A stretch of 64,000 bases of DNA from NCBI GenBank assembly GCA_963738205.1, contig CAVTVQ010000007.1:744001-808000 (forward strand), in the 5' to 3' direction. The stretch comes from DATFQE01 sp963738205. Lineage in GTDB: Bacteria > Actinomycetota > Thermoleophilia > Gaiellales > Gaiellaceae. Every line of letters begins with the position of its first letter. The stretch's first letter is position 1. The notes beneath the pieces are model-generated. The model made no database searches. It was given only the letters and a program-made list of their open reading frames with translations, and was not told the origin of the DNA. Shown here piece after piece: positions 27,037 to 34,875 of this stretch. Made by a program: the position numbers and the translations under genes.

Positions 27037-27840
27037 TCAGTGCGACCGTACGGCGGCCGTCGCGCTTGCGAGGACGAATGCGCCGGCCGCGAGCAGCACG
27101 ATCGTCCCGCCCGGAGGCAGGTCGGCGTAGTAGGAGACGGACAGGCCGGCGAGCACCGAGCTCAGGCCGATCGCGATCGCGAGCAGGAACGTGGAGCGCA
27201 TGCTCCAGGCGATCCGGCTCGCCGCGGTGACGGGCAGGACCATCAGCGCGGCGATCAGGAGGATGCCGACGATGCGCATCGACACGGCGACTGTGAGCGC
27301 CGCCAACACGGCGAGCACGAGATTGAGCATCGGAACGGGCACCCCGGCAACGCGCGCCCCTTCCTCGTCGAGCACCGCGCCGGCGAGGGCGCGATAGAGA
27401 AGCGCGATCGCGGCGAGACCCGCGCCGCCGAGCAGGGCGATCACCACCACATCGGTTCGTGTGACGGTGAGGATCGAGCCGAACAGGTAGGTGAAGAGGT
27501 TCACATTGAGCGCTCCCGCCGACGAGATCAGCACGACGCCGGCGGCGATGCCTGTGTAGAAGACGAGCGCCAGGGCCTGGTCGCCTGCGGTCCGCTGGCG
27601 CGCACGCAGCCACTCGATCGCGATGCCGCCGACGATCGCGGCCACGAGCGCGGTCAGGACGGGAGACACGTTCAGGAGGTAGCCGACCGCTACGCCCGCG
27701 AAGGCGACGTGGCCGAGCCCGTCGCCGATCAGGCTCATCCGCCGCTGGACGAGGAAGAAGCCGACTGCCGGCGCCAGCACCCCGACCACGGCGCCCGCTG
27801 CGAAAGCGAGCCGCATGAACTCGGACTCAAACATGGACAT
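27037..27840 (-). CDS. znuB: Zinc/manganese-type ABC transporter permease (ZnuB-like)
   Basis: A 267-residue ABC-3 family permease with about eight or nine TMs. It has RRMSLIGDGLGHVAFAGVAVGYLL, the family signature near the N-terminus, and GILLIAALMVLPVTAASRI, the coupling region. With ZnuC and the ZnuA-like lipoprotein it imports zinc (or manganese). The ATG at 27840 lies within the last codons of the ATPase gene (14-base overlap); a second in-frame ATG is at 27834. The zinc assignment rests on the Fur/Zur-type gene next to znuA. Confidence 0.9.
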   Translation of the reverse strand: MSMFESEFMRLAFAAGAVVGVLAPAVGFFLVQRRMSLIGDGLGHVAFAGVAVGYLLNVSPVLTALVAAIVGGIAIEWLRARQRTAGDQALALVFYTGIAAGVVLISSAGALNVNLFTYLFGSILTVTRTDVVVIALLGGAGLAAIALLYRALAGAVLDEEGARVAGVPVPMLNLVLAVLAALTVAVSMRIVGILLIAALMVLPVTAASRIAWSMRSTFLLAIAIGLSSVLAGLSVSYYADLPPGGTIVLLAAGAFVLASATAAVRSH

Positions 27841-28546
27841 GCGAAGGGTCGTGCCAGACGCCGGGCAATGCGTCCGGCGGACCGTCGAAGAGGATGCCGC
27901 CGCGCACGAGGACGAGCCGCTCGACGAACCGCTCGATCGCACCGAACTCGTGCGAGACGTAGAGGACGGTCACGGACAGCTCGCGATGGAGGCGATCCAG
28001 TAGGGCGGCCAGCGCCTCCTGCGATTCGGCGTCGACGCCGGTCGTGGGCTCGTCGAGCACGAGCAGCGCGGGCTCGCCCGCAAGCGCCTTGGCGATGAAG
28101 GCGCGCTGCTGCTGTCCGCCCGACAGCCGGCGAAGCGGCCGGCTCGCGACCGCGGTGAGCCCGACCCGCTCGATCGCGTCGTCGACGATCGCCCGGTCGC
28201 GTCTGCGCAGCGGCCCGAGCAGACCGCCGGCCGCGAGGCGTCCCGCGGACACGACCTCGCGAACGGTGGCCGGCGCGTCGGTGCCGAGCTGAGCCCGCTG
28301 CGCCAGGTAGCCGAGCGTCGAACGCCGGGAGAACGACTGTGCGGGCTCGCCGAAGAGTCGCGCGCTGCCCTCCGTGGGCCTGGCCAGGCCGAGCACGATC
28401 CGAACGAGCGTCGTCTTGCCGCCGCCGTTGGGCCCCGCGATTGCGACGAGCTGACCGGCAGGGATGCCCAGGTCGACATTCCGGAGCACCGGCCGCCCGT
28501 GCTCGTACGAGAAGCCGACGTCCCGAAGCTCGATCGCTAGCGACAC
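27827..28546 (-). CDS. znuC: Zinc-type ABC transporter ATP-binding protein (ZnuC-like)
   Basis: A 239-residue ATPase: Walker A GPNGGGKT (38-45), Q-loop YLAQRAQ, signature RRLSGGQQQRAFIAKAL, Walker B LLVLDEPTTGVD and H-loop YVSHEFG. This set matches ZnuC/MntB-type importers. The GTG start overlaps the end of znuA by 10 bases. The C-terminus ends in WHDPSHVHV, a small histidine cluster that could bind metal. Second gene of the znuA-znuC-znuB-yibE/F unit. Confidence 0.92.
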   Translation of the reverse strand: MSLAIELRDVGFSYEHGRPVLRNVDLGIPAGQLVAIAGPNGGGKTTLVRIVLGLARPTEGSARLFGEPAQSFSRRSTLGYLAQRAQLGTDAPATVREVVSAGRLAAGGLLGPLRRRDRAIVDDAIERVGLTAVASRPLRRLSGGQQQRAFIAKALAGEPALLVLDEPTTGVDAESQEALAALLDRLHRELSVTVLYVSHEFGAIERFVERLVLVRGGILFDGPPDALPGVWHDPSHVHV

Positions 28547-29412
28547 GCGAGCGCCCCCCGCAGCGAGTCGAGGTTGGTGCGCATCACGGTGAAGTAGTTC
28601 TCGCCGTGCGCGGCCTCGTCCTCCGACAGCCCCTCGATCGGGTTCAGCTCGGCGGTGCGTGCACCGGTCTCGCGCGCCACCGTCTCGGCGAGGCGCGGGG
28701 ACACGAGGCTTTCGAAGAACACCGTCGTCGCGTGGTGCTGCTCCACCTTCGCGATCACCTCCTCGAGCTGCCGAGGCGTCGGCTCGACCTCGGGCGAGAG
28801 GCCACTGACGGGAATCTGCTCGAGGTGGTACCGCTGCGCGAGGTAGCCGAACGCGGCATGGCTCGTGACGATCTCCCGCCGCGCGCACCGGCGCAGGCCG
28901 CGCCTGTACTCGGCGTCCAGCCTTCGCAGCTCCTGCATCAGCTTCCGTGCCGCCTGCGGCCTGTCGAGCGTCGAGCCCACGCGTTCCGCGATCTGGGCGA
29001 AGCGCAGCGGGTCGAGCCAGACGTGTGGATCCTTCGCCGGCTCGCCCTCCTCGTCCGTTCCGGACGCCAGGTCGAGGCCCTGCAGGACGTCGACGACCTC
29101 GCCGTCAGCCCCGTCGACGGCGTCTTCGACCGCCGGCTGGAAGCCTGAGCCGAGGTAGAACACGACGTCGGCCGACCGGATCCGCTCGACGTCTCGCGCG
29201 GAGAGCTCGACATCGTGCGGCTCCGAGCCGGGAGGCGTGAGGTTGCGAACGTCGACCGTGTCGCCGCCGATCCGCTTCGCCGCGAATTCGAGCGGGTAGA
29301 AGGCGACGACCACCGAACGGCGCTGCTCCTTCGAGGCGGACGTGTCGCTGCCGCCACCGCAGCCGGCGAGGGCGGTCATCACCGCGCAGATGAGAACGAT
29401 TCGCGTTATCAT
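28537..29412 (-). CDS. znuA: Zinc-type ABC transporter substrate-binding lipoprotein (ZnuA-like)
   Basis: A 291-residue cluster A-I metal-binding protein. A lipoprotein signal ends at LAGC (Cys17). Metal-ligand segments are EPHDVEL, KDPHVWLDP and SHAAFGYLA, each with a histidine, and a final acidic ligand in the region of LNPIEGLSEDE. It lacks the long His-rich loop of Gram-negative ZnuA, replaced by a short acidic EEGEPAKD stretch. It heads the operon. A promoter with 17-base spacing and a Zur-box-like palindrome lie over its start. Confidence 0.92.
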   Translation of the reverse strand: MITRIVLICAVMTALAGCGGGSDTSASKEQRRSVVVAFYPLEFAAKRIGGDTVDVRNLTPPGSEPHDVELSARDVERIRSADVVFYLGSGFQPAVEDAVDGADGEVVDVLQGLDLASGTDEEGEPAKDPHVWLDPLRFAQIAERVGSTLDRPQAARKLMQELRRLDAEYRRGLRRCARREIVTSHAAFGYLAQRYHLEQIPVSGLSPEVEPTPRQLEEVIAKVEQHHATTVFFESLVSPRLAETVARETGARTAELNPIEGLSEDEAAHGENYFTVMRTNLDSLRGALACR

Positions 29413-29449
29413 CGTGGCGGAGCGTAGCGACGCCTTCCGGAGATGGCAA
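29391..29449. promoter_or_regulatory. znuA promoter and Zur-box-like palindrome between znuA and the Fur-family gene
   Basis: On the minus strand, -35 TTGCCA (29444-29449) and -10 TACGCT (29421-29426) are separated by 17 bases and predict a transcript starting almost at the znuA ATG. The 21-base imperfect palindrome TGA-N-AACG-N5-CGTT-N-TCA (29391-29411, 14 of 21 positions symmetric) covers the znuA start codon. It also includes most of a plus-strand TATCAT (29407-29412) that could be the regulator's -10. It resembles actinobacterial Zur boxes. One protein bound here could repress both genes. Confidence 0.5.
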
Positions 29450-29910
29450 GCGCCCTGCCTAAGATGATCGAGCGAATGACAAGCTGGTCCGATGCCACCC
29501 ACGAGCGAGTCCGCTTGGCCGGCTACCGTGGCGGCGCCGCCCACCGTGCGGTAGTCGAGCTCCTCGCGCAGGAAGAGTGCTGTCTGACCGCGCAGGAGAT
29601 CTTCGACCGCCTCCGCGGCGAAGGTCGTCGCGTCAGCCTCGCCAGCGTCTACCGGACGCTCGACTTGCTCAGCGAGCTCGGCCGTGTGCAGCGGCTGGAG
29701 GTGGGCCAGGGCAGCGCCCGCTTCGAGCGCGCCGCCCCGGAGAACCACCACCACCATCTGGTGTGCAACGACTGCGGCCGAATCGAGGCCTTCAGCGACG
29801 ATGGGCTCGAGCGTGCGATCCACGGGGTCGCGAGCCAGGTCGGCTACGAGGTCGACGCGCACGAGGTCGTCTTGCACGGCGCCTGCGCCGAGTGCGCAGC
29901 GCCCGCTTGA
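29443..29910 (+). CDS. zur: Fur-family regulator, probably zinc uptake regulator Zur
   Basis: A 155-residue Fur-family repressor. The winged helix (about 30-90) contains LTAQEIFDRLRGEGRRVSLASVYRTLDLLSELG. The dimerization domain has ENHHHHLVCNDCGRIEAF, with metal-ligand histidines and the first CxxC, and ends HGACAECA with the second CxxC of the structural zinc site. Divergence from znuA, separated by only 30 bases, favours Zur over Fur. ATG 29443 has GGAG directly against it; ATGs at 29464 and 29476 are alternatives, and the znuA -35 overlaps the first start. Confidence 0.85.
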   Translation: MASALPKMIERMTSWSDATHERVRLAGYRGGAAHRAVVELLAQEECCLTAQEIFDRLRGEGRRVSLASVYRTLDLLSELGRVQRLEVGQGSARFERAAPENHHHHLVCNDCGRIEAFSDDGLERAIHGVASQVGYEVDAHEVVLHGACAECAAPA

Positions 29911-29983
29911 ACGGGCTAGGCTGAATGGAGGAACGCCGCGGCGACTCGGCGTAAGGCGTTCCGATGCCGGAGAAAGGCCCATA

Positions 29984-31474
29984 ATGGTCGCGGTGCGCAC
30001 GACCTCCCTCGCGGCAATCGCTCTCTTTGCGCTGCTCGGCATCGGGTCGGCCGGCGCGTCCCCGAACGCCGCGACCGCCTCGGGGCCGGTGTCGCACGCG
30101 CTCGCGATTCGCGTCAGCGTCCCAGGCCAGCCCGGCGCCTCCGCGGGGGGCGTGACCGCACCGAAGGACGGCGTCGCGATGGGTGGCGCCTTCTCCTACC
30201 CCGCGGACGGCTCCGTCGCGCGCTCCTCCTCGCTGACCGCGGGCGCATTCGCCGTTCCGGGCGCGTCCGCCTCGGCGAGCGCCTCGAGCGAGGTCGCGGC
30301 CGTGTCGCTGTTCAACGGCGAGATCACAGCCTCGACGGTCACGGCGAAGGTGCGGGCGGAGGCGAGCGCCAAGAACGCCGCCGGCAACAGCACCGGCTCG
30401 CAGGTCGCCGGGCTCACCGTGCTCGGTGCTGCGGTCGCGCCCGGCCCGGGCGCGCAGTTCAATCTCGGTGACTGGGGCTACCTGGTGACGCTCTCGGAGG
30501 CCGTGTCGCCGACCCGGAAGGACGGCACGAACGGCTACGTCATCTCGCAGACCGCGCTCCTCGTGCACTTGAACCTCGATCACGGCGGCCTCCCGGCCGG
30601 CAGCGAGATCGCGATCGGGTATGCCGACGCCCAGGCGCAGGCGGCCCAGGTCGTGTCTCCACCGCCGCCGAAGCCCCGCGTCAAGGCGGCACCCAAGCGG
30701 GCGCCGCCCGACGACCGCGCGCGCCGCGAGGAGGCCAAACCGAAAGAGGGCGTGACGCCCGGGAAGCTGCCGCCGTTGCTGCCGGTTCCGAAAGGCCTCG
30801 ACGTTCGCCTGACGAGCGGCCGGTACGTGTTCCCCGTCTACGGCCCGTCGGGGTTCTCCGACACGTTCGGCGCCGGTCGGGCCGACACCGGGTGGCACCA
30901 CGGCGAAGACATCTTCGCGCAGCTAGGAGCGCCCCTGCTGGCCGTGACCGACGGAACGGTCTTTTCGGTCGGCTGGAACGACCTCGGCGGCCTGCGTGTG
31001 TGGCTGCGCGACCGCTACGGCAACGAGTTCTACTACGCGCACCTGTCTGCGTTCTCGCAGCTGGCGGTCAACGGCAACCAGGTGCAGGCGGGCGACGTCC
31101 TCGGCTTCATGGGCAACACCGGCGACGCCGAACACACGCCGTACCACCTGCATTTCGAGATCCACCCGGCATCGATGCTCGACCAGGGCTACGACGGGGT
31201 CGTCGCGCCCTACCGCTACCTCGTCGCCTGGCAGCGCCTGACCGACGTCAAGATCGCCGGCGTCGCCGGCTGGGCGGCGCCGATCGCGCCCGGAAGCAGC
31301 GCGCCCAGGCCGGGCGCGATCCTGCTCCAGGTCTCGGACATCTCGCGGGCGAGCGGGCTGGAGCCAGGCTCGCTCAGGCGCGCGATGCGCGAGGCCGCCG
31401 CCGGCTCGGACGGCAGCCTCGTTGGAGCGCGGAAGCAGTTTGCGGCGCTGCTGCGCCGGCTAACCGGCCGCTAG
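29984..31474 (+). CDS. Secreted M23-family metallopeptidase (LytM domain)
   Basis: A 496-residue exported protein. It has a signal peptide (1-26), a low-complexity Ala/Ser-rich N-terminal half with beta-like strands (about 30-220), a proline/basic linker (about 225-270), and an M23 domain (about 285-415). The zinc ligands are visible in HHGEDIF and HLHFEI. It should cut peptidoglycan cross-links or act as a scaffold for septal hydrolysis. Being 73 bases downstream of zur on the same strand, this zinc enzyme may share the regulator's transcript. It ends sharing CTAG with the convergent YtxH-like gene. Confidence 0.88.
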   Translation: MVAVRTTSLAAIALFALLGIGSAGASPNAATASGPVSHALAIRVSVPGQPGASAGGVTAPKDGVAMGGAFSYPADGSVARSSSLTAGAFAVPGASASASASSEVAAVSLFNGEITASTVTAKVRAEASAKNAAGNSTGSQVAGLTVLGAAVAPGPGAQFNLGDWGYLVTLSEAVSPTRKDGTNGYVISQTALLVHLNLDHGGLPAGSEIAIGYADAQAQAAQVVSPPPPKPRVKAAPKRAPPDDRARREEAKPKEGVTPGKLPPLLPVPKGLDVRLTSGRYVFPVYGPSGFSDTFGAGRADTGWHHGEDIFAQLGAPLLAVTDGTVFSVGWNDLGGLRVWLRDRYGNEFYYAHLSAFSQLAVNGNQVQAGDVLGFMGNTGDAEHTPYHLHFEIHPASMLDQGYDGVVAPYRYLVAWQRLTDVKIAGVAGWAAPIAPGSSAPRPGAILLQVSDISRASGLEPGSLRRAMREAAAGSDGSLVGARKQFAALLRRLTGR

Positions 31475-31914
31475 CTGGAGGTGGACTCCGTCGCGGCGGG
31501 GCTCGAGCTGTTGCCGCCGGACTCGCCGAACTCGTCCTTGCCGAGAACGAGGTCCGACAGCCAGCGGCGCGTCGACGGCCCCGTGACCGGGTTGAAGAGC
31601 AGCCCGAGCGCGATACCGGTGATCAGTAGCGTCGCGTTGCGACCCTTGTGCGTGTCCTTGCCCTGCACGCGGTCGGCCGCCTCGCGGAGGTCGTCGACGG
31701 CGGAGCGGAGACTCTCCTGGAGGTCCTTGTCCGTCGCCATCCGCGTCGCCGCATAGGTGACGCCGCGGGCGCCGATCAGCTCGTCGTAGATGTTGCGCGC
31801 GGCCGCGAACGCGCTCTTGACGTTCTCGCGGACTTCCTCGTCCTTCACCGCGCGCTCGACGTAGGGCCGAACGCTCTCGGCCGTGTCGGAAATCTTGTCC
31901 CTGGTGCTGGCCAT
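31471..31914 (-). CDS. YtxH-like small protein
   Basis: A 147-residue protein. The N-terminal two thirds are charged and helical (amphipathic, AESVRPYVERAVKDEEVRENVKSA-like), followed by one hydrophobic segment ATLLITGIALGLLFNPVTG (about 93-111) and a Ser/Thr tail. The GLLFNPVTGPSTR segment resembles YtxH/DUF-type general-stress membrane proteins; the function is unknown. GAAAGGA precedes the ATG. The stop overlaps the M23 gene stop within a shared CTAG. Confidence 0.7.
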   Translation of the reverse strand: MASTRDKISDTAESVRPYVERAVKDEEVRENVKSAFAAARNIYDELIGARGVTYAATRMATDKDLQESLRSAVDDLREAADRVQGKDTHKGRNATLLITGIALGLLFNPVTGPSTRRWLSDLVLGKDEFGESGGNSSSPAATESTSS

Positions 31915-31985
31915 TGCGTCGGCCGTCCTTTCGTCTAGTTTGCCCCCGGCTGCTACCCGGCCCGTTTACCGCCCAAACAGCGATG

Positions 31986-34361
31986 TTACGCGGCGCTGGC
32001 CGCTTTCCGCCCGGGAAGCGCTTGCGCGCGACGCCGCCGCGCGGGCAGCTCGCCGTCGAAGGCGACCTCGAGCACCTGCTCGACCGTGTCGGCGAGGACG
32101 AACTCCACCTCCTTGCGAACCTCCTCGGGCACGTCGACGAGGTCGGGCTCGTTCTCGCGCGGCAGCACCACCTTCTTCACGCCCGCCCGCTCCGCGGCGA
32201 GCGTCTTCTCCCGGACGCCGCCGATCTGCAGGACCTGGCCGGTCAGCGTGATCTCACCCGTCATCGCGACGTCGGACGAGACGGGGCGCCCGGACGCGAT
32301 CGAGACGATCGCCGTCGCGATCGCCACTCCCGCCGACGGCCCGTCCTTCGGCTGTGCGCCGGCGGGCACGTGCACGTGGACGTCGTTCTCGGCGAACCAG
32401 CTCGGATCGAGGCCGAGCTCGTCCGCGCGGCTCCACGCCCAGGAGTGCGCCGCCTGCGCCGACTCCTGCATCACTGCTCCGAGCTGCCCCGTCACCTTGA
32501 GGCGCCCCCGCCCGGGGTACGCGGTCGCCTCGATGAAGAGGACGTCCCCACCGACCGGCGTGACGGCGAGGCCGGTCGCCACGCCAGGATCGGACGTCCG
32601 CTTGCGAATCTCGCCGGCGAAGCGCCGGGGCCCGAGCCACTCGCGGGCGCGCCGGTCGCCGATCTGCATGCGCTTGCGCCGGCCCTGCGCGATCTCCAGC
32701 GCCGCCTTGCGGAAGAGGGCGGCCAGCTGGCGCTCGAGGTTCCGCACGCCGGCTTCGCGGGTGTACTCGCGGATGACGACCCGGATCGCCGCGTCCGTGA
32801 CGGTGGCCTTGGCGGGCGCGAGGCCGTGCGCCTCGAGCTGCTTCGGCACGAGGTAGCGCTTGGCGATCGCGAACTTCTCCTCCTCCGTGTAGCCCGAGAG
32901 GTAGATCACGTCCATCCGGTCGAGCAGCGGCGGCGGGATCGTGTCGAGCAGGTTCGCGGTGCAGATGAACAGGACCTTCGAGAGGTCGAACGGCAGGTCG
33001 AGGTAGTGGTCGCGGAAGGTCGAGTGCTGCTCGGGGTCCAGCACCTCGAGCATGGCGCTGGCGGGGTCACCGCGGTAGTCGGAGCCCATCTTGTCGATCT
33101 CGTCGATCAGGAACACGGGGTTCATCGACTCTGCGTCGCGGATCGCGCGGATGATCGTCCCCGGCATCGCCCCGATGTACGTACGTCGGTGGCCGCGGAT
33201 CTCCGCCTCGTCGCGCACGCCTCCCACCGAGATGCGAATGAACTTGCGGCCGAGGGCCCGCGCGATCGACTGGCCGAGTGACGTCTTGCCGACGCCGGGC
33301 GGGCCGACGAAGCAGAGGATCGGACCGGACAGGTCGTTCTTGAGCTTCGAGACGGCGAGGTACTCGATGATCCGCTCCTTCACCTTCTCGAGGTCGAAGT
33401 GATCCTCATCGAGGATCTCGCGCGCGTGGTCGAGGTCGAGGTTGTCCTCGGTGAACGTCCCCCAGGACAGCGAGAGGATCCAGTCGAGGTACGTGCGGAT
33501 GACGCCGTACTCGGCTGCAGCCGGGGGCAGCTTCTCGAGTCGCCCCAGCTCGCGGCGGGCGGCGCGGTCGATCTCGTCTGGCAGGTTCAGCTCGTCCAGG
33601 CGGCCGCGCAGCTCGTTGATCTCCGCCTGCTGCTCGTCCGCCTCGCCAAGCTCCTCCTGGATCGCCTTCAGCTGCTGGCGCAGGAAGTACTCGCGCTGGC
33701 CCTTCTCCATCTCGGACTCGACCTGGGACTGGATCCTCGAGCCGAGCTCGAAGACCTCGAGCTCGCGGCTGAGGATCCGCGCGATCCGGCGCAGGCGCTC
33801 CTCGACGTCGGCGAGCTCGAGCAGCTCCTGCTTCTCCTCGGTCTTGATCCGCAGCGTCGTGGCGACGAGGTGGCAGAGGGCGCTCGGGTCGTCGACATTC
33901 GCCGCAGCGAGCTGGAGCTCCTCCGGGAGATACGGGACGAGGCCGATGATCCGTCCGAACAGCCCCTGGACGTTGCGCTTCAGGGCCTCCACCTCGGGCG
34001 TCTCGGGATTGACGTCCGGGACGTCCTCGACGCGGGCGGCGAGGTAGGGGTCGGTCTGGGTCGGCTCCAGCAGTCGGATCCGGCGCAGGCCCTGGACGAG
34101 CACGCGAAGTGTCCCGTCGGGCACGCGGATCAGCTTGTGCACCTGGGCGGCGGTCCCGATCTCGTAGAGGTCGTCGACCTCGGGCTCCTCGACCTCGGAG
34201 TTCTTGACGGTGACGAGCGCGACCTCACGGTCGGCTGCGACGACGTCGTCGACGAGGCGGATCGACCGCTCCTGCCCGATCGCCAGCGGCGTCATCGAGT
34301 CGGGGAAGACGACCATCTCCTTCAGCGGCAGCAGCGGGAGGATCTCGCCGCGCTCGCTCAT
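31986..34361 (-). CDS. lon: ATP-dependent protease Lon
   Basis: A 791-residue LonA. It has an N-terminal LON substrate domain (about 8-205), a coiled coil (about 215-285), an AAA+ module with Walker A GPPGVGKT (353-360), Walker B VFLIDEIDKMG, and a C-terminal protease domain with the Ser-Lys dyad S676 (PKDGPSAG) and K719 (REKTLAA). It degrades misfolded and regulatory proteins in the cytosol. Its ATG overlaps the hsp20 stop (ATGA), so chaperone and protease are co-expressed, fitting a heat-shock operon. Confidence 0.96.
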   Translation of the reverse strand: MSERGEILPLLPLKEMVVFPDSMTPLAIGQERSIRLVDDVVAADREVALVTVKNSEVEEPEVDDLYEIGTAAQVHKLIRVPDGTLRVLVQGLRRIRLLEPTQTDPYLAARVEDVPDVNPETPEVEALKRNVQGLFGRIIGLVPYLPEELQLAAANVDDPSALCHLVATTLRIKTEEKQELLELADVEERLRRIARILSRELEVFELGSRIQSQVESEMEKGQREYFLRQQLKAIQEELGEADEQQAEINELRGRLDELNLPDEIDRAARRELGRLEKLPPAAAEYGVIRTYLDWILSLSWGTFTEDNLDLDHAREILDEDHFDLEKVKERIIEYLAVSKLKNDLSGPILCFVGPPGVGKTSLGQSIARALGRKFIRISVGGVRDEAEIRGHRRTYIGAMPGTIIRAIRDAESMNPVFLIDEIDKMGSDYRGDPASAMLEVLDPEQHSTFRDHYLDLPFDLSKVLFICTANLLDTIPPPLLDRMDVIYLSGYTEEEKFAIAKRYLVPKQLEAHGLAPAKATVTDAAIRVVIREYTREAGVRNLERQLAALFRKAALEIAQGRRKRMQIGDRRAREWLGPRRFAGEIRKRTSDPGVATGLAVTPVGGDVLFIEATAYPGRGRLKVTGQLGAVMQESAQAAHSWAWSRADELGLDPSWFAENDVHVHVPAGAQPKDGPSAGVAIATAIVSIASGRPVSSDVAMTGEITLTGQVLQIGGVREKTLAAERAGVKKVVLPRENEPDLVDVPEEVRKEVEFVLADTVEQVLEVAFDGELPARRRRAQALPGRKAASAA

Positions 34362-34825
34362 CTGCCGCTCACACGGATCGAGACCTTGGCGGCGCGCGAG
34401 CGCGGCTTCGCAAGCGGGAAGACGATCGTCAGCAGCCCGCGGTCGTACTGCGCCGCCGCACTGGTGACGTCGACGTCGGGCGCGAGCGGGATGCGCCGTT
34501 CGAACGGCCCGTCCTCGATCTCCATCAGCTGGTAGATGCGCCCCTCCTCGCGGTCGCGCCGGCGCTCGCCCGAGACGACGAGCTCACGGCCGTCGACCAC
34601 GACGTTCACGTCGTCGGGGTCGACGCCGGGCAGCTCGACGCTCACCACGACCTGCGAGCGCTTCGTGCTGCGGTAGCAGTCGACAGGCGGCCGGAAGCCG
34701 GCCCGAGGGCTCATGAAGTGCGGGAGCTGCCAGAGGTCGGCGAAGAGCTCCTCGACCTCGTTTTGGAGGCGCTCGATGTCGCGCCGGCGGGGCACTGAAT
34801 TCGACTTTACCGGCACCCTTGACAC
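34358..34825 (-). CDS. Small heat-shock protein, Hsp20/alpha-crystallin family
   Basis: About 155 residues with an alpha-crystallin domain: VVVSVELPGVDPDDVNVVVDGREL-type strands, GPFERRIPLAPDVD, and YDRGLLTIVFPLA, which carries the family A-x-x-x-n-GvL-like element. It holds unfolding proteins for refolding or for Lon, encoded next. The GTG at 34825 gives the longest form; GTGs at 34816 and 34795 are alternatives, the last beginning right before the RRRDIERLQNEVEELF helix. It is divergent from MMPL across a 50-base gap with two perfect palindromes. Confidence 0.9.
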   Translation of the reverse strand: MSRVPVKSNSVPRRRDIERLQNEVEELFADLWQLPHFMSPRAGFRPPVDCYRSTKRSQVVVSVELPGVDPDDVNVVVDGRELVVSGERRRDREEGRIYQLMEIEDGPFERRIPLAPDVDVTSAAAQYDRGLLTIVFPLAKPRSRAAKVSIRVSGR

Positions 34826-34832
34826 AAAACGC

Positions 34833-34860
34833 TAGTGATCACTAACCTAGCGCGCGCTAG
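34833..34860. promoter_or_regulatory. Two adjacent perfect palindromes in the hsp20/MMPL divergent gap
   Basis: TAGTGATCACTA (34833-34844) and CTAGCGCGCGCTAG (34847-34860) are each exactly self-complementary, with centres 15 bases apart. They occupy most of the 50-base gap between the hsp20-lon and MMPL starts. They are not HAIR (CTTGAGT/ACTCAAG) or CIRCE elements. A dimeric repressor controlling the MMPL gene or both directions is the simplest reading. Confidence 0.5.
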
Positions 34861-34875
34861 CTTGGCAGGGGAGGA

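Noticed and set aside
34826..34875. HAIR/CIRCE heat-shock operator
   Set aside because: The palindromes do not match CTTGAGT/ACTCAAG or the TTAGCACTC/GAGTGCTAA elements.
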